Assembly (NCBI GenBank): GCA_963777905.1
Contig: CAVZSM010000001.1
Coordinates: forward strand, 280,669 to 344,668
Reading direction: 5' to 3'
Length of the DNA: 64,000 nucleotides
From: Trebonia sp963777905
Lineage (GTDB): Bacteria; Actinomycetota; Actinomycetes; Streptosporangiales; Streptosporangiaceae
The notes below the pieces were generated by a model, which saw only the letters and a program-made list of their open reading frames with translations, did no database searches and was not told where the DNA came from. A program made the translations under genes and the position numbers. Positions within the stretch are counted from its first letter, which is position 1. Each line of letters opens with the position of its first letter. Below are positions 18,635 through 29,949 of the stretch, piece by piece.

Positions 18635-19519
18635 ACGTGCTACCCGTTCATCGAGGCGGAGAAGGCGCAGCAGGCGCAACGTCAAGCGGGCGTGCGAGCT
18701 GCTGAAGGTCTCCCGTGCCGCCTTCTACGCGCACCTGGCCGGGCCTCGCCGCGCGAGCGGGACGACGCCGAGCTGGCCGCGCGAGATCCAGGCCGTGCAC
18801 GAGGAGTCCAAGGGCCGCTACGGCGCGCCGCGGGTGCACGCGCGAGCTGCGCCGCCGAGGCCGCCGGCATGCCCGCAAGCGGGTCGCCCGGCTGATGCGC
18901 GCCGCCGGGCTGCGCGGCCGGGCGGCGAAGCGGTGGAAGAAGACCACCATCCCGGACCCGGCCGCCGCGGCCCGGGCGGACCGGATCCGCCGGGACTTCA
19001 CCGCCGACGCCGCCAAGCTCAACACCCGCTGGTGCGGCGACATCACCTATATCGGCACCTGGGAAGGCTGGCTGTACCTGGCCACCGTCATCGACATCGC
19101 CTCCCGCCGCGTCGTCGGGCTACGCCATGGCCGATCACCTGCGCACCGAGCTGGTCGCCGACGCGCTGGCCAACGCCGTCGCCGCCCGCGACCCGAGCCC
19201 GGGCGTGATCTTCCACTCCGACCGCGGCTGCCAGTACACCTCGGCCGCCTTCGCTGCCCTCGCCGGCGACTGCCAGGTCACCCTGTCCGTCGGCCGGACC
19301 GGCCAGTGCTGGGACAACGCCCTGGCCGAGAGCTTCTTCTCCTCGCTCAAGGGCGAGCTCATCGACATCCAGGCCTGGCCCACCCGGGCCGGCGCCCGGC
19401 GGGCGGTCGTGGAGTACATCGCCTGGTACAACGGCACCCGGCTGCACAGCACCCTCGGCTACCGCAGCCCCGCCGAATTCGAAAACAACCACCACGAAAA
19501 GATCAGGCAAGTAGCCTGA
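18631..19519 (+). pseudogene. IS3-family transposase OrfB, frameshifted
   Basis: The rve-type integrase core is readable across three frames: NVKRACELLKVSRAAFY, GRYGAPRVHAELRRRG, TRWCGDITYIGTWEGWLY (first Asp), VIFHSDRGCQYTS (second Asp) and DNALAESFFSSLKGEL (Glu). An extra C near 18843 and an extra G near 19120 break it. Removing those bases restores a normal OrfB, so the frame breaks may be sequence errors. Confidence 0.85.
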
Positions 19520-19553
19520 CCAAGCCATCAGCCCTGTCCGTCAAAGCGGGGCA

Positions 19554-20052
19554 ACCTCAAGAGGTCTAGCCTGGGCGCAACGATGTGGATGAGGTCGCTA
19601 AGGTAGTGCCGTCGCTGTGCATCGGAACTGGCCACACGGGGTAAGCACGCACCTCACGGAGAATCTGCGGCGCCTTAGGAACAGGGAGACGATCAGCCGG
19701 ATCGCCGACCGGTGCCACAGGGATACCTACGCGCCTTTTCGGTGCGATCTTGGTCGAGGTCACTGCTGGCAGATCACCGCTAGGGTGTCCTGCACTACGA
19801 TCAGCATCTTGGACTTAGAGGAAGGCGGCGACCCCTCCGTTACATGACGCCTGAGGAAGCCAGACTGACACCAGACGTGAGACCGCACCAGCACTACCAG
19901 TAACCTCACCCAGGAACCGTTAACAGCTGACGCTAGCTGCCTGTTTTCCTGTTTCGTGAAGGCGCATCCGCTATCCTCGTATCTGAGGTCTGCCAGGCTT
20001 GCAGAATATAAAGTCAACGGTCAGGTAGCCAGTACCGAGAAAGAAGAGTTTA
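19554..20052. other. Stretch without a recognisable gene
   Basis: About 500 bases between the IS3 element and the first family-2 glycosyltransferase. No frame is convincing. It presumably contains the promoter for the rightward glycosyltransferase genes. Confidence 0.3.
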
Positions 20053-21305
20053 ATGGAAGCCCCTATCCTCATCAGCGATCTTGAGCTCACTGAACCGATC
20101 GCTGGCATCGTCTGCCGGGACGCGACGATAGCCTGGCCTACAGCGGCGTGCGGCTACTGGTTCGGGTGCAGCATACCCCGGTCGGATATGTCCTCCTCCC
20201 GCCTGACCGACTTGATCCTACGACGATTGCGCACCAAGTTTGGCTAGAACTCGGACCTGCGGTTAATTCACGGCGTGTACGCGCCGGATTGCCACCTCTA
20301 GATTTGCTTCCCATCATGGGTCTGCAAGTTGAAGAAAACTTGTATGAGAAGATGACAGATTGTCCTTTGATAACTGTCGTGATATGCACCCGAAACCGTC
20401 CCGGCAGTGTGATGGTGACCCTGCGCGGTTTGGCAGATATGCGTTACGACCCATTCAAGATAGTGGTCGTTGATAATGCGCCGAACTCTGATGCCACTAA
20501 AGATGCCGTACTTAGAGAGTTCGGCAGCGATTCCCGGATTCGATACGTGCGAGAACCCCGGCCAGGACTCTCGCGCGCACGTAATCGCGGAATCGCGGAA
20601 GCCAGGGCGGAGATCGTAGCTTTCACCGACGATGACGTGCGGGTGGACCCATCGTGGTTTACGAGGGTATACTGCGAGGTTTTCATGCAGCGTCCGATGT
20701 TGCCTGTGTCACCGGCCTCATCGCGACTGTAGATCGATAATCCGGCACAGCTTTACTTCCATCTGCGCGAAGACTGGGGCTCCAGTTGTGAACGCCGCAT
20801 CTTTGACCTGACCGAGAACCGCGACAATTCTCCGCTCTATCCCTACTCGGCTGGAATATTCGGAGCGGGGGCTAATTTCGCGCTTTCCCGTAGCGCACTC
20901 AAACAGATTGGAGACTTTGACGAGGCCCTCGGTGCAGGCACACCCTCTGGCGGGGGCGAGGATCTAAATATGTTCATGCGCATAATTCTTGGGGGGAATC
21001 GCCTAGTATACGAACCGTCGGCTGTCGTGTCGCATGTTCACCGAACCAACCTGTCCGAGCTTTCAAAGCAGATGAGGGCTTACGGATCAGGCTGCACTGC
21101 CGCTCTGACAGCAATCGTTGTGGGAAATGCTCGAGCCAGACGCGAGTTGCCGCCGAAGGTCATCAGCGGAGTGCTACGCATGCTCAAGCTTAGCAGCAGA
21201 GTGCAAGGCAACCCTACGCTTCCCACGGGACTAATTAAGCGGGAGGTTGGCGGCTTTCTAGTGGGCCCCTGGATGTATCTGAAAGGTCGACGTAATCTAC
21301 GTTGA
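20053..21305 (+). CDS. Family 2 glycosyltransferase, frameshifted
   Basis: The gene starts at ATG 20053 with an actinobacterial N-terminal segment (ISDLELTEPIAGIVCRD), shifts frame near 20,145, then reads the GT-A fold: LITVVICTRNRPGSV, IVVVDNAPNSDATKD, GLSRARNRGI and the DDD metal motif in AFTDDDVRVD. A second shift and a stop near 20,700 precede the acceptor domain (FGAGANFALSR, GGGEDLNMFMR). It would transfer a sugar from a nucleotide donor on the cytoplasmic side. The same N-terminal architecture occurs in the leftward gene at 23.3-24.6 kb. Confidence 0.8.
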
Positions 21306-21390
21306 CCGGCTGGGGCGACTGCCTTCGAAGCTGACAACGCTAGAATCCAGCTGAACATCCGATCAACAAAGCTGTCAATGGAGGGAAAGA

Positions 21391-22381
21391 TTGACTGAGA
21401 ACTTGGGCGTCAGCGTCGTTATCTGTGCCTATACCGAAAAGCGCTGGGAACAGACCTGTGCGGCGATCAAGTCGGTGCTATCACAGGATCCCGAGCCCGC
21501 TGAAGTACTGCTGATTGTGGACCATAATCCCGCCATGGCCGAGCGGGCCCGCCACGAGATTTCCGGAATAACAGTGCTAGAAAGCGATGATGCCCCAGGT
21601 CTGTCGGGCGCCCGCAATACCGGACTGCGCGCGGCCGACCAGCCGATCACCGCTTTCCTGGATGATGACGCCGAGGCACGGCCGGGTTGGCTGGCAGCGC
21701 TTATCGAGCCTTACGGGTCCCCGGACGTGGTGGCGACGGGCGGGACAGTCCGGCCCGCGTGGCCTGCGCTGCGGCCCGGTTGGCTGCCGCCCGAGTTCAA
21801 CTGGGTCGTCGGGTGCAGCTATCGCGGGATGCCGGAATCGCTGAGCCCGATCCGTAATCCCATCGGGGCCAACATGAGCATGCGGACGCAGCTCGCTCTG
21901 GAAGTAGGTGGGTTCGACGCCGGTGTCGGGCGCGTGGGTACGCGCCCAGAGTGGGCTGCGAGGAAACCGGGCATATCCATCCGTCTCACGGCGCGGACAC
22001 CTGGAGCATCGATTATCTACGTGCCCGCCTCGGCTGTAGACCACCATGTCAGCCAGGACCGCATCAGGATCAGCTACTTCCTGCGCCGCTGCTGGCACGA
22101 AGGCATCTCGAAGGCCACGGTGGTCCGCCTCACGGGCGCCTCGTCGGGATTGGAGCAGAGACGGCGCCATGTCACAGTGACCCTGCCCCTAGGCGTGCTA
22201 CGCGACCTATGCGCTTCCCATCACAGGTGACTTGGACGCTTTCAAACGGGCACTCGCCACTGTGGCCGGGCTCGCCTTGGCCACAGCCGGATACGTCCGG
22301 GGTCGGATGCAGCCGCCATCCACCAGCCCACCCGCTCAGCTGTCCCACCAACGTAAACCTGGTACGGCCGAGACGAGGTAG
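21391..22381 (+). CDS. Family 2 glycosyltransferase, frameshifted at C-terminus
   Basis: The start is TTG 21391 behind GGAGGGA. The GT-A core is intact (VSVVICAYTEKRW, GLSGARNTGL, ITAFLDDDAEAR) and the acceptor region includes PIGANMSMR. Two compensating shifts around 21,945-21,965 hide a GCEET segment (metal or acceptor site typical of the family), and another shift near 22,228 restores a C-terminus reading FKRALATVAGLALATAGY and stopping at 22,381. It follows the previous glycosyltransferase on the same strand after 85 bases, so an operon is likely. Confidence 0.8.
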
Positions 22382-22454
22382 CAGGGGGTCGTAGTTGTTT
22401 GGTTGTCTTGTCATGCCTATTAACTTCCGGCGCACTGGGCCATTAGCGAGCTGC

Positions 22455-23259
22455 CTAGTGCCAGGGAGTCGCCGACCCTCCGTATCGGACTCGCCGGTAC
22501 TGCCGCCAGCCCAAAGCCAGCGCCCGGCGACGGCCCGAATGGGCGATGGACATGCCGGGCGACGCAGCCAACCACGACCGCACGGTCGCCACATCCGTGT
22601 CGGACCTGACCATGAGCCGGGACAACGCCAACTGGTGCTCGCGGTCGAAGTGAAAATCTCGCCCACAGCGCACGAAGAGTCAAAACCCGCTTCGCCGACG
22701 ATCCGTCGGACACTACTGTTCCAGTAGCCATGCGGATAAGCGAAGCTCCTAATGCGATGCCCCAGGGCTGTCAGATAGGATCGAGCCACTGCGGACTGCC
22801 TCATCGGCAACCTCTCGCCGCGGCAGCAGGTCGAGCTGTCGATGGAGTATGGGCGTGGGCGCCGATCTCGACCCCGCTGCCTCCAGCCCTGCAAGGTCCG
22901 GACTGGCCAGCATGCGCGCCGGCAGGAACACGGCTTCTCTCTTCTGGTCGGCCAGCGCTCCTGTAGTCACGTAAAGCGTGCTGGGCAGGTTGCGTTCCGT
23001 CAGCGCTGCCCAAGGCGTGGTCGGCGAAGTCAGCGAAGCCGTCATCCACCGTGATGAGCACCGGGCGGGGCGGTAGGACACCTCGTCCCGCGAGACCGTC
23101 GATGAACTGAGAGACCGTAAAAGCGGCTGGCGTCCGCTGGAGACGACCTCGTCCGAAGTGTACGGCGAAGGTCGCCGGACTCACAGAGAAGGGCGCTATC
23201 CAGCTCGGCGGATCCGCGCTGACGGAGTGATAAAGGAGGATGGGAACGGGATTCTCCAT
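22455..23259 (-). CDS. Polysaccharide deacetylase (NodB-like), frameshifted
   Basis: From ATG 23259 the protein reads VPILLYHSVSAD, the catalytic motif VLITVDDGFADFAD (usual TFDDG, here TVDDG) and, after shifts, GVEIGAHAHT and IRSFAYPHGYWNSSV. These are the conserved motifs of carbohydrate esterase family 4, which removes N-acetyl groups from glycans with a metal ion. At least three frame changes occur between 23,030 and 22,700. It lies 14 bases after the glycosyltransferase stop on the same strand, so they are probably co-transcribed. Confidence 0.75.
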
Positions 23260-23273
23260 AAAGACGTCAGTCC

Positions 23274-24603
23274 TTAGAACAGGCCGCGGAACATTCCGGG
23301 TGTCTCCAGCGGCTGCGCACATAGGCGAACGGTCCGAGCAAGAAGGCCCTTCCGCTCCAGCCAAATCAGCTCGCGAGGCCAGTCGTTGCCCTGGCAAGGG
23401 TGGTCCGGGGGGAACTGGGGCCGAAGGCGTATGCCGAGACCGGCCGGCGCCTGCCGGAGGGCTCGGCCAATAAGGCAGGGTGCCGACACAGGGACTACCA
23501 GGTAAGCACCCAGGCCGACCCCGTAGCCGTAAGCTTGCGCCGCCAGCGAGTCGAAGTCCCGCCGGTGGTGATGCCAGACCAGCGCGGTGGGCTGATAAAC
23601 CAACCGGAAACCGGAAGCTATGACGGTAAAGAAGGCCGCCAGGTCATCCCCGCCACGGGCCACGGTGCCGGTGCCCGTAGCAGGGTCGAAGCCGCCCATC
23701 GTACACAACTTGTCCCGGTCGAACGACATGTTGGCGCCCGATCCGAGCTTCCCGGCGGTGAACGGGAACAGCGGATCTGCCGGACGGTGGATGCCTCGGT
23801 CCATCACCCGCTGGCGGAAGCCCTTGCTGAAGTTCCGTGCGCCTCCAGCATTACCTGAGGCTGGGTGTGCAACTCGGCCGCCATGATCAGGCCAGTGACA
23901 CAGGCGACATCGTCGGCGGCCCGAAAAGCGTCAGCGATCTCCGTGAGCCAGCGCTTGTCAACGATCACGTCGTCGTCGGTGAAGGCCACTATGGCACCCT
24001 TGGCCTCCTGCAACCCGCGGTTGTGGGCTGCCGCGAGGCCACGGCGGTCCTCGCGTACGTAGCGAACGCTGGACCCGGCCCACTGCCGGACGAGGTGCGC
24101 TGTGTTGTCGGTGAGCGGGGCGTTGTCGACGATGATGACCTCATAGTCCGGATAGTCCAGCAATGCCAGCGAGTTCAGGCAGCGGGCCAGTGAATGCGTC
24201 CGTTCGCGGGTGGCGATCACAACGCTGATCGGCAGGGCCTGCGCCAAAGACGGAGAGTCATCAATCGCTGACTGTCCTGAGATCGCGTCGGCGGCCGTGC
24301 CGGGAGTATCTTCCATGGCGGCGAAAGCGGCCCGGGCCTGGGCGGCGCAGGATTCCGTGTCTACGCGGCCTCCCGGCGCATCCACGACAATGGTGGTCAG
24401 CGGACGGCCGTCCAAACGAACAAGCACCAACGCCGTCGTACCTCGTCGCAGTCGGCCTCTGCGATCGAAACATAGCTGACCGCGATTGGATCGGTCAGTT
24501 CGATCTCAGCCACAGTGACGGGGGCTACAAGGCCGGACAGAGAAGAGGCGCCTTCACACTCAGCATCCTGGTGCAGGCCGACCTTCGGCGAAACCGCTCG
24601 CAT
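23274..24603 (-). CDS. Family 2 glycosyltransferase, frameshifted
   Basis: ATG 24603 follows an excellent GGAGGTGA site. The N-terminal segment (VAEIELTDPIAVSYV) matches the architecture of the gene at 20 kb. After a shift near 24,425 the GT-A domain reads ISVVIATRERTHSLARCL, VIIVDNAPLTDNTAH and AFTDDDVIVDKRW. After another near 23,810 it reads LGSGANMSFDR and GGDDLAAFFTVIASG, with a C-terminal membrane-associated tail. It heads a two-gene operon with the deacetylase. The donor and acceptor are unknown. Confidence 0.8.
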
Positions 24604-26238
24604 GTCAGCTCACCTCCAACGGCAGGGATGAATCCGTGGTCTCAAGACTCCCTTCCCTAGCAGTGGTGCTCTGCAGGCCCGCACGACACCATGGACATGT
24701 GCGAGACCCTTCGGATCGAGCCCGAAAGCAGACGTCGGGTCCGGATGCCTGCAACGCGAGACACCGACGCTCCGCAGGCCAGTCCCGTGCCGCCCGTATG
24801 GCTTGCCGACTCCGCAAGTATGACGCGCCAAGCACCTATATGGTTGGCATTGCCCGACTGGCTTTCCGGCGGGCCGGGTCAACCGAACCGGAAACCGCAC
24901 CGCACCGCACCGCCTAGGCCCCAGGTGCGTTTCGGCGAGATGTATCACTGTCTTGTACTGATCGTGCAGATGCCACGATTCACCGCCAGACAGTGATCCG
25001 TGTCCAGGTCTGCAGGCCGCCACACTTAGAAGCTTCCGCCGCTCGCCTTCTGAGCTATGCATAGGAACCTGCGGAAAAACCATCAATCGTTATCACCTTA
25101 TCACCACAACGGTCAATATACGGGCTGCTGGCACAAATATCCGCATGCACCGCGATGAAAAAGCAGCAACTCGGCTGGCTCCCAGTTCGACCAGGAGCAG
25201 AACTCAGCAGCCCCTACGAGTTTTTCGATGTTTTCGACGGCCCAGCCGGTAGTGCCTCAGGGGCCCCTCCAATGCTCATTTGATACCCGTGGCCCGGGAG
25301 CTAATTCGTCGCCCTGTGAGAACGGCATTCTTTAAAGCGATTGCAATCTGGTGATCAGGGGCGGCGGGCTGGCTTGCGGGAAGTAGACATGCTGGAGGAC
25401 TATGGCTAGAGATACGTCGATTCAGCGGCCGGTCCAGCGCCTGGTGGAACAACGAGTGGCCGTGTAGCAGGCTAAGGAGCGCGGTCACCTGCGGTTTCAC
25501 ATTCTCCAAGGAGAGGTAGAGTACTACAGCCGGAGAGCCCAGTTCTTTCGATGTGCTTGTCGTTATATCCGCGCCAGGTGACCGCACGCCGACCCGGATC
25601 CGCAGAGTACCGATTTCGGTCGGCGGGATCAGGTTGCTGCACGCACCAGGGCGAAGCGCATGGCCGTCTCTCCCCGGTAACGCGCCTGCCCCGCTGAGGC
25701 CGTCATCGGCACCAAGCCGCTGTGCACAAGAGATTGGTCATCGAAACCTGCGGGTGGCCTGCGCAGAAGAATGCGACAATCGCACTTATGGGGGTGTCTT
25801 CCGATACGGGCGACGGGAGCGTGGAGAACTACCATCGTCTGGCCAGGAAGTACACCTTCGCGCTGCTGTACAGGGAAACCAGCACGATTTACTCGTGGTC
25901 GAGGCTAAACCTAGCGAGCCACCGCTCCAGTCCCCGACCCTACACGAGCTGCAGGCTGGCGTGGAGTGCCGCATGCCGTCACGGCCCAAAGTCGCGCTTC
26001 GGCATCTCCTTTCTCTTTTCACGACGAAGTCGCGACCGAACTTCAATAATCGGCTCATGGAGAAAATGACGCACCAGACTCCTGATCAAGCGGTCTGTAC
26101 CGGCGGCCTACGTGCGCTTGCTCAGGACGCTGACCAGCAGGTATGCGGTCGCGGGATCGTTGCTAGGCGTGCACGAGATGACAAAGCCGCCAAGCGGAGG
26201 TTGGTCGGCGCGGACTAATAGGTGTCGGCACCCTCATA
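24604..26238. other. Gene-poor stretch in glycan region
   Basis: Over 1.6 kb no frame could be assigned with confidence except a possible short leftward protein at 25,276-25,590. The sequence has lower GC than the flanks. It contains the promoter of the leftward glycosyltransferase operon and the unclear 5' end of the GH16 gene. Confidence 0.3.
25276..25590 (-). CDS. Possible hypothetical protein
   Basis: A leftward frame has protein-like composition (GTLRIRVGVRSPGADI just upstream, then VVLYLSLENVKPQVTALL) and stops at 25,276. No start codon with a good ribosome-binding site was found, and the beginning may lie in another frame. No family is recognised. Confidence 0.3.
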   Translation of the reverse strand, partial: GVRSPGADITTSTSKELGSPAVVLYLSLENVKPQVTALLSLLHGHSLFHQALDRPLNRRISSHSPPACLLPASQPAAPDHQIAIALKNAVLTGRRISSRATGIK

Positions 26239-27198
26239 ATGAGTTTCAGCGTCGCTGCCTGCAGTAGCGCCACGCTTACCGTGAGTCATGCGAGCCCCGC
26301 CGACGTGAAAAGTGGCACGGCAGCCGATATCACGGGAGGGACACGGGCATCCATCCCGCCGACCCTCAAAGCCTCGCACACCCCCAGGAAGGCGACGCCA
26401 GCGGTCACTGCGCAGCCGAGTACTCCTAGCACTGGGACTGGGGATCAGAGTGGTAGACAGGCACCGCTCGATCCCTCAGGCGAGAATCCGCCAACCGCGC
26501 TGTCGGGCTTCACCCTCAAGTACGTCCAAGACTTCAACGGCAACAGCATTCCGTCTAACTGGGATGCTTATAGCGGCGTGCCAGGCGGGGAGAGCTCGAA
26601 TGTGGCTCAGTGGGCGCCCAGCATGTGCACTTTCGGCGGCGGCGAAGCGCACTTCGTGGCCATGGGTATCGACTCTTGCGGCCTGGAGTATTACGGCGAC
26701 CCCCAAGTGTACGGCGCGTGGTTCGCCCGTTTGAAGGCCGACACTGAGCCGTCTAACATATTCTTTTCGAATATTTTCCTTCTATGGCCCGCCAATAACC
26801 AATGGCCGCCGGAGATCGACGTCTACGAGGACGGCGGCGGCCGGTCGAGCACCAGCGCCTCCGTGTACAACACGGTGGGCGACATGTGCGGGTCTTCCCC
26901 TACCTCACAATGCCTGAAACCGTACGGACAGAGCAATGGCGAGAGCGGTGGTACACCTAACAACGATGCTCAATGGCATACCTACGGTGTGGAGTGGACG
27001 CCTTCGGGCGTGACATGGTTCATCGACGGCCGCGTTGTCTACACCGCCCCAGCCAGCCAGGTGAAGTTGCCGGCAAAGCAGCCCGCGGTGCCAATGTACA
27101 TGGACCTGCAGTCCCAGAACGTACAGGGCGGTGGCACGCCGACGCAGCGCGAGAGCATGATCGTGGACTGGGTAGAGGAATATGGCTGGAACGGCTAA
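26239..27198 (+). CDS. Glycoside hydrolase family 16 lipoprotein
   Basis: A Ser/Thr/Pro-rich linker of about 70 residues leads to a GH16 jelly-roll domain (about residues 88-319). The catalytic ExDxxE motif is visible as PPEIDVYEDGG, and the end of the domain reads WHTYGVEWTPSGVTWFIDG. GH16 enzymes cut beta-1,3 or beta-1,4 glucans or related polysaccharides. The codons before the ATG read GLIGVGTLIMSFSVAACSS, an apparent lipoprotein signal with lipobox, so the true start is probably upstream but hidden by a frame break. It may trim or degrade the glycan made by neighbouring genes. Confidence 0.85.
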   Translation: MSFSVAACSSATLTVSHASPADVKSGTAADITGGTRASIPPTLKASHTPRKATPAVTAQPSTPSTGTGDQSGRQAPLDPSGENPPTALSGFTLKYVQDFNGNSIPSNWDAYSGVPGGESSNVAQWAPSMCTFGGGEAHFVAMGIDSCGLEYYGDPQVYGAWFARLKADTEPSNIFFSNIFLLWPANNQWPPEIDVYEDGGGRSSTSASVYNTVGDMCGSSPTSQCLKPYGQSNGESGGTPNNDAQWHTYGVEWTPSGVTWFIDGRVVYTAPASQVKLPAKQPAVPMYMDLQSQNVQGGGTPTQRESMIVDWVEEYGWNG

Positions 27199-27382
27199 AC
27201 TTCGATCTTCCGATTGCTTGATAGGATGGCACTCATGTCAATGGCGTTCTTAGAAAGCGCCTTTCCTACCGTCGATGTTGCTGCTACTAACCCTAGCCTT
27301 TTGACCAAGCCAGGACAGCGTGCCTAGCGGGCGCGAGGGGTTACAGATTTGGTCTGGGCAGCGCTGCTGCGATGGGCATGCC

Positions 27383-28381
27383 TCACGGATGCGAAGAGCA
27401 TCTATTCGACTTCTGTTCCGGTCCTGCTTCGCCCACACGGAAATTAGCTCTTGGTAAAGAGCGATCGGGCGCGCCTGCTTTAATCCATCTGAAGACCGCC
27501 TCTACACCATCGGCCAGCGAAGTATTGGAATGCCAGCCCAGATCGCGTGCGGCCAAGGCCGATGAAAGAGCACTGCGGCTTAGCTCCCCTCTGCGAGGCG
27601 CAGCAAACTCAAATTTGCTCGGCTGACCTGTGAGCCGTTCAATGATGGCCACCAAATCCCAGACACTAGACTCTACCCCGGTACCGATATTCCAAGTACC
27701 GCCAACGCCTTGATTTTCTGCTGCAAGAATAGCCTTAATGCAATCATCGACGTAAACGTAATCCGCGTCTGCCTACCAGTACGAAGATAGTAAACTGCTT
27801 ATCCGCGAGCGCCTGCGAACAAAGGATCGAAACGACGCCGCCATCACTTGATATGGGCTGGCATGGACCATATATGTTCGCAAAACGCAAGGTGACGTGC
27901 TGGGTGCGATACAGCCGGTTGTATAGGTCGACATATCGTTCGGCGCAGTACTTCGCAATGCCGTATGGGGAGTACGGCATTGAAGGGCACTTTCCGGTGA
28001 TGGAATTGGTGCCTCACTGCCGTACCGTAGCACCTCCTGTGAGGATACGACACGTGCACCTACCCTACGTGCCTCTTCAAGAACATTACTGTTCCGACAA
28101 TATTCACCGAGCATCGTCAGCAGGGAAATCTACCGATGCCCCTCTTACATCTCTCTGTGCCGCAAGGTGGTAGATCATTAGAGGTCGGACCTGCATGACC
28201 AACTCATGGAACCTTACGCGTTCAGAATACTCTCTTTATGCAGGATCACCTGATCGTTCAGGCGTCCAGAGTTCCCTGTTGACAGGTCATCGACCACATG
28301 AACTTCGTCGTGTCGAGCAATGAGCGCATTACTTAGATGCGAGCCAATGAAGCCAGCACCTCCTGTGACGAGTACCCGCAT
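27383..28381 (-). pseudogene. NAD-dependent sugar-nucleotide epimerase/dehydratase, several frameshifts
   Basis: The gene starts at ATG 28381 (MRVLVTGGAGFIGSHL), showing the GxxGxxG NAD-binding loop of extended short-chain dehydrogenases. Pieces in different frames continue with IYHLAAQRDVR, SPYGIAKYCAERY (catalytic YxxxK), RFANIYGPCQ and the C-terminal RRGELSRSALSS with DLGWHSNTSL. This order fits UDP-glucose 4-epimerase-like enzymes supplying sugar nucleotides. At least five shifts or stops interrupt it. It ends the glycan region. Confidence 0.75.
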
Positions 28382-28603
28382 TGAGGCTCCTATCAGGGGT
28401 CATTCAGCGTATCCTCATGATACTCTGGATGGCCTGTCCTGGAGAGGTGAACGATCTACCCGTTGCCATATCTTAAGCTGGTGCCAGTTGTGACAACCTG
28501 TTTACCCTTCCTACCCCGCTGAGTGCCAACGGCCCCCGCTGAGCGCCGAACGGCGATTCATGTGTCAGCTGCAGTCAGATGTCCTCCACCTGGGCGGCTA
28601 CTA

Positions 28604-29758
28604 ACGATCTTCAATTGCGGGGGTTACAGAGGGGCGTGAGGTCGAGCCTGGTTCCGGCGAGGAAGCCCTCGACGAGGCCGGGCTGGTACTGCATCCTTCG
28701 AGCCGGGTCTTCGCGAGGGCGGTGAGCTGGGCGATGTCGCGCTTGGCGAGGTTGGCCAGGGAGCGTTTCAGGTGGGACCAGACCGACTCGACGGGGTTGA
28801 GCTCGGAGGCATAGGCGGGGAGCTGGAAGACCGTCAGCCAGTCCCGGGCCGCGATCAGCTCGCCCATCGCCCGGCTGACGTGCGTGTTCAGGTTGTCCCA
28901 GACCAGGACGAGCGGCGCGCCGAGCTGCTGGTGCGCGGCGTCCAGCAGCCGGGCGTAGTCCGTCTCGGTGAACCCTTTGCGCTTGTCGCCGCGCCGGCGG
29001 CCGTCGTGCACCCGGTAGAGCAGCCGGGGCCGCTGCCCGGCCTTCACCGCGATCAGCGCGGCCAGCGACACTCTCTTGTTGCTGCCGCCGGTCACCGTCA
29101 CCACCGGGGTCTTGCCGCGGCGGCCCCAGGTGCGGCCCTTCGGCGGCCTTAAACCCTGGCCGGACTCGTCCTCGAAGACCAGCCAGGCGCCCTGCCCCGC
29201 GGCCGTCCTTTTATGACGGGCCACGTCTCCTGCCTCCAGGCGGCGATCGCCGCCTCGTCCCGCTCGGCGGCCCGCCGGGCCGGGACCTGCACGCTCCACC
29301 CGATCCGGTGCAGCAGCACGTCCATCCCGGCCAGCGTGTACTGCACCCGGAACCGGCGGGCCACCAGCTCCGCGATCCGGGCCAGGGTCCAGCACTGGTC
29401 CTCATCCCAGCCCCACACGGCCGGGCCCGCGTCCAGAGCCGCCTCCAGCTCGGCCAGCTGAGCCGGGGTGAGCTTGCATTTAGCGCCGCCGGCTCCCTTG
29501 GTGGCCAGGGCCTGCCGGCCGCCGGCCGCCAGCGCCCGCCGCCACCGGTTCGCCGACATCCGCGACACCCGGAACCGCCTAGCCACCTCGCGGTCGCTGG
29601 CCCCGGCCTCGATCAGCTCCGCCGCCTCCAGCCGCACCCGCTCCCGCCGGGACCGCTCCGCGGCGGTCAGCCCGCCGCCATCGGGATACCTCATGACACC
29701 GGCATACCCGATCCGCCAGCCACCGCCAGAGGCCGTAACCTCCGCCATTGAAGATCGT
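28604..29758 (-). mobile_element. IS630-family-like insertion sequence
   Basis: The ends ACGATCTTCAATTGCGGGGG (left) and its inverse at the right differ at two positions over 24 bases. TA dinucleotides lie immediately outside both ends, as expected from the TA target of the IS630/Tc1 group. One transposase gene fills the 1155-base element. Closely related ends occur at 10,262 and at both ends of the 50,285-53,615 unit. Confidence 0.85.
28611..29694 (-). CDS. IS630-family transposase, frameshifted
   Basis: The N-terminal half (from MRYPDGGG) has HTH regions (ASDREVARRFRVSRMSANRW and KLTPAQLAELEAALD). The C-terminal half has the DDE domain: LVFEDESGQGLRP (Asp), VLVWDNLNTHVSR (Asp), NPVESVWSHLKR (Glu). 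They are joined by a shift near 29,205, and a second shift near 28,700 alters the C-terminus, which is correct in the fragment at 9,966-10,262. Correcting one base at each place would give a normal transposase that could also act on the related cargo-carrying unit. Confidence 0.85.
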
Positions 29759-29867
29759 TAGCAGTCAATCGTGTTACGCCCTGCGTAGCGTCGCGAGGTT
29801 CCGGGCATACTGCAGCCGTTAGGCAAGCGGAAGGACAACACGGATCTAGGCGGCCGATAAGCCCAGG

Positions 29868-29945
29868 CCGATCCGGGCACGTGCCGGATCGGGCCGGACC
29901 GGTACCCGGCGGGAACTAGCCCGCCGCGGGACAGGCCAGAGGAGA
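29868..29945. promoter_or_regulatory. Two adjacent GC-rich hairpins before a small frame
   Basis: CCGATCCGGGCACGTGCCGG continues into ATCGG as a near-perfect palindrome at 29,868-29,892. It is followed by a second stem (CGGCGGG pairing with CCCGCCG) around 29,906-29,926. They lie just before the ribosome-binding site of a small frame at 29,950, which suggests a structured leader. Confidence 0.45.
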
Positions 29946-29949
29946 TACC

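Larger units (their letters stand above)
18265..19553 (+). mobile_element. IS3-family insertion sequence
   Basis: A 19-base imperfect inverted repeat (TGACCCGCTTTGACGGACA at the left end; the right end differs by one base) brackets two overlapping transposase frames of IS3 type over 1.29 kb. It lies inside an IS5-like remnant. No certain target duplication was seen. Confidence 0.85.
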
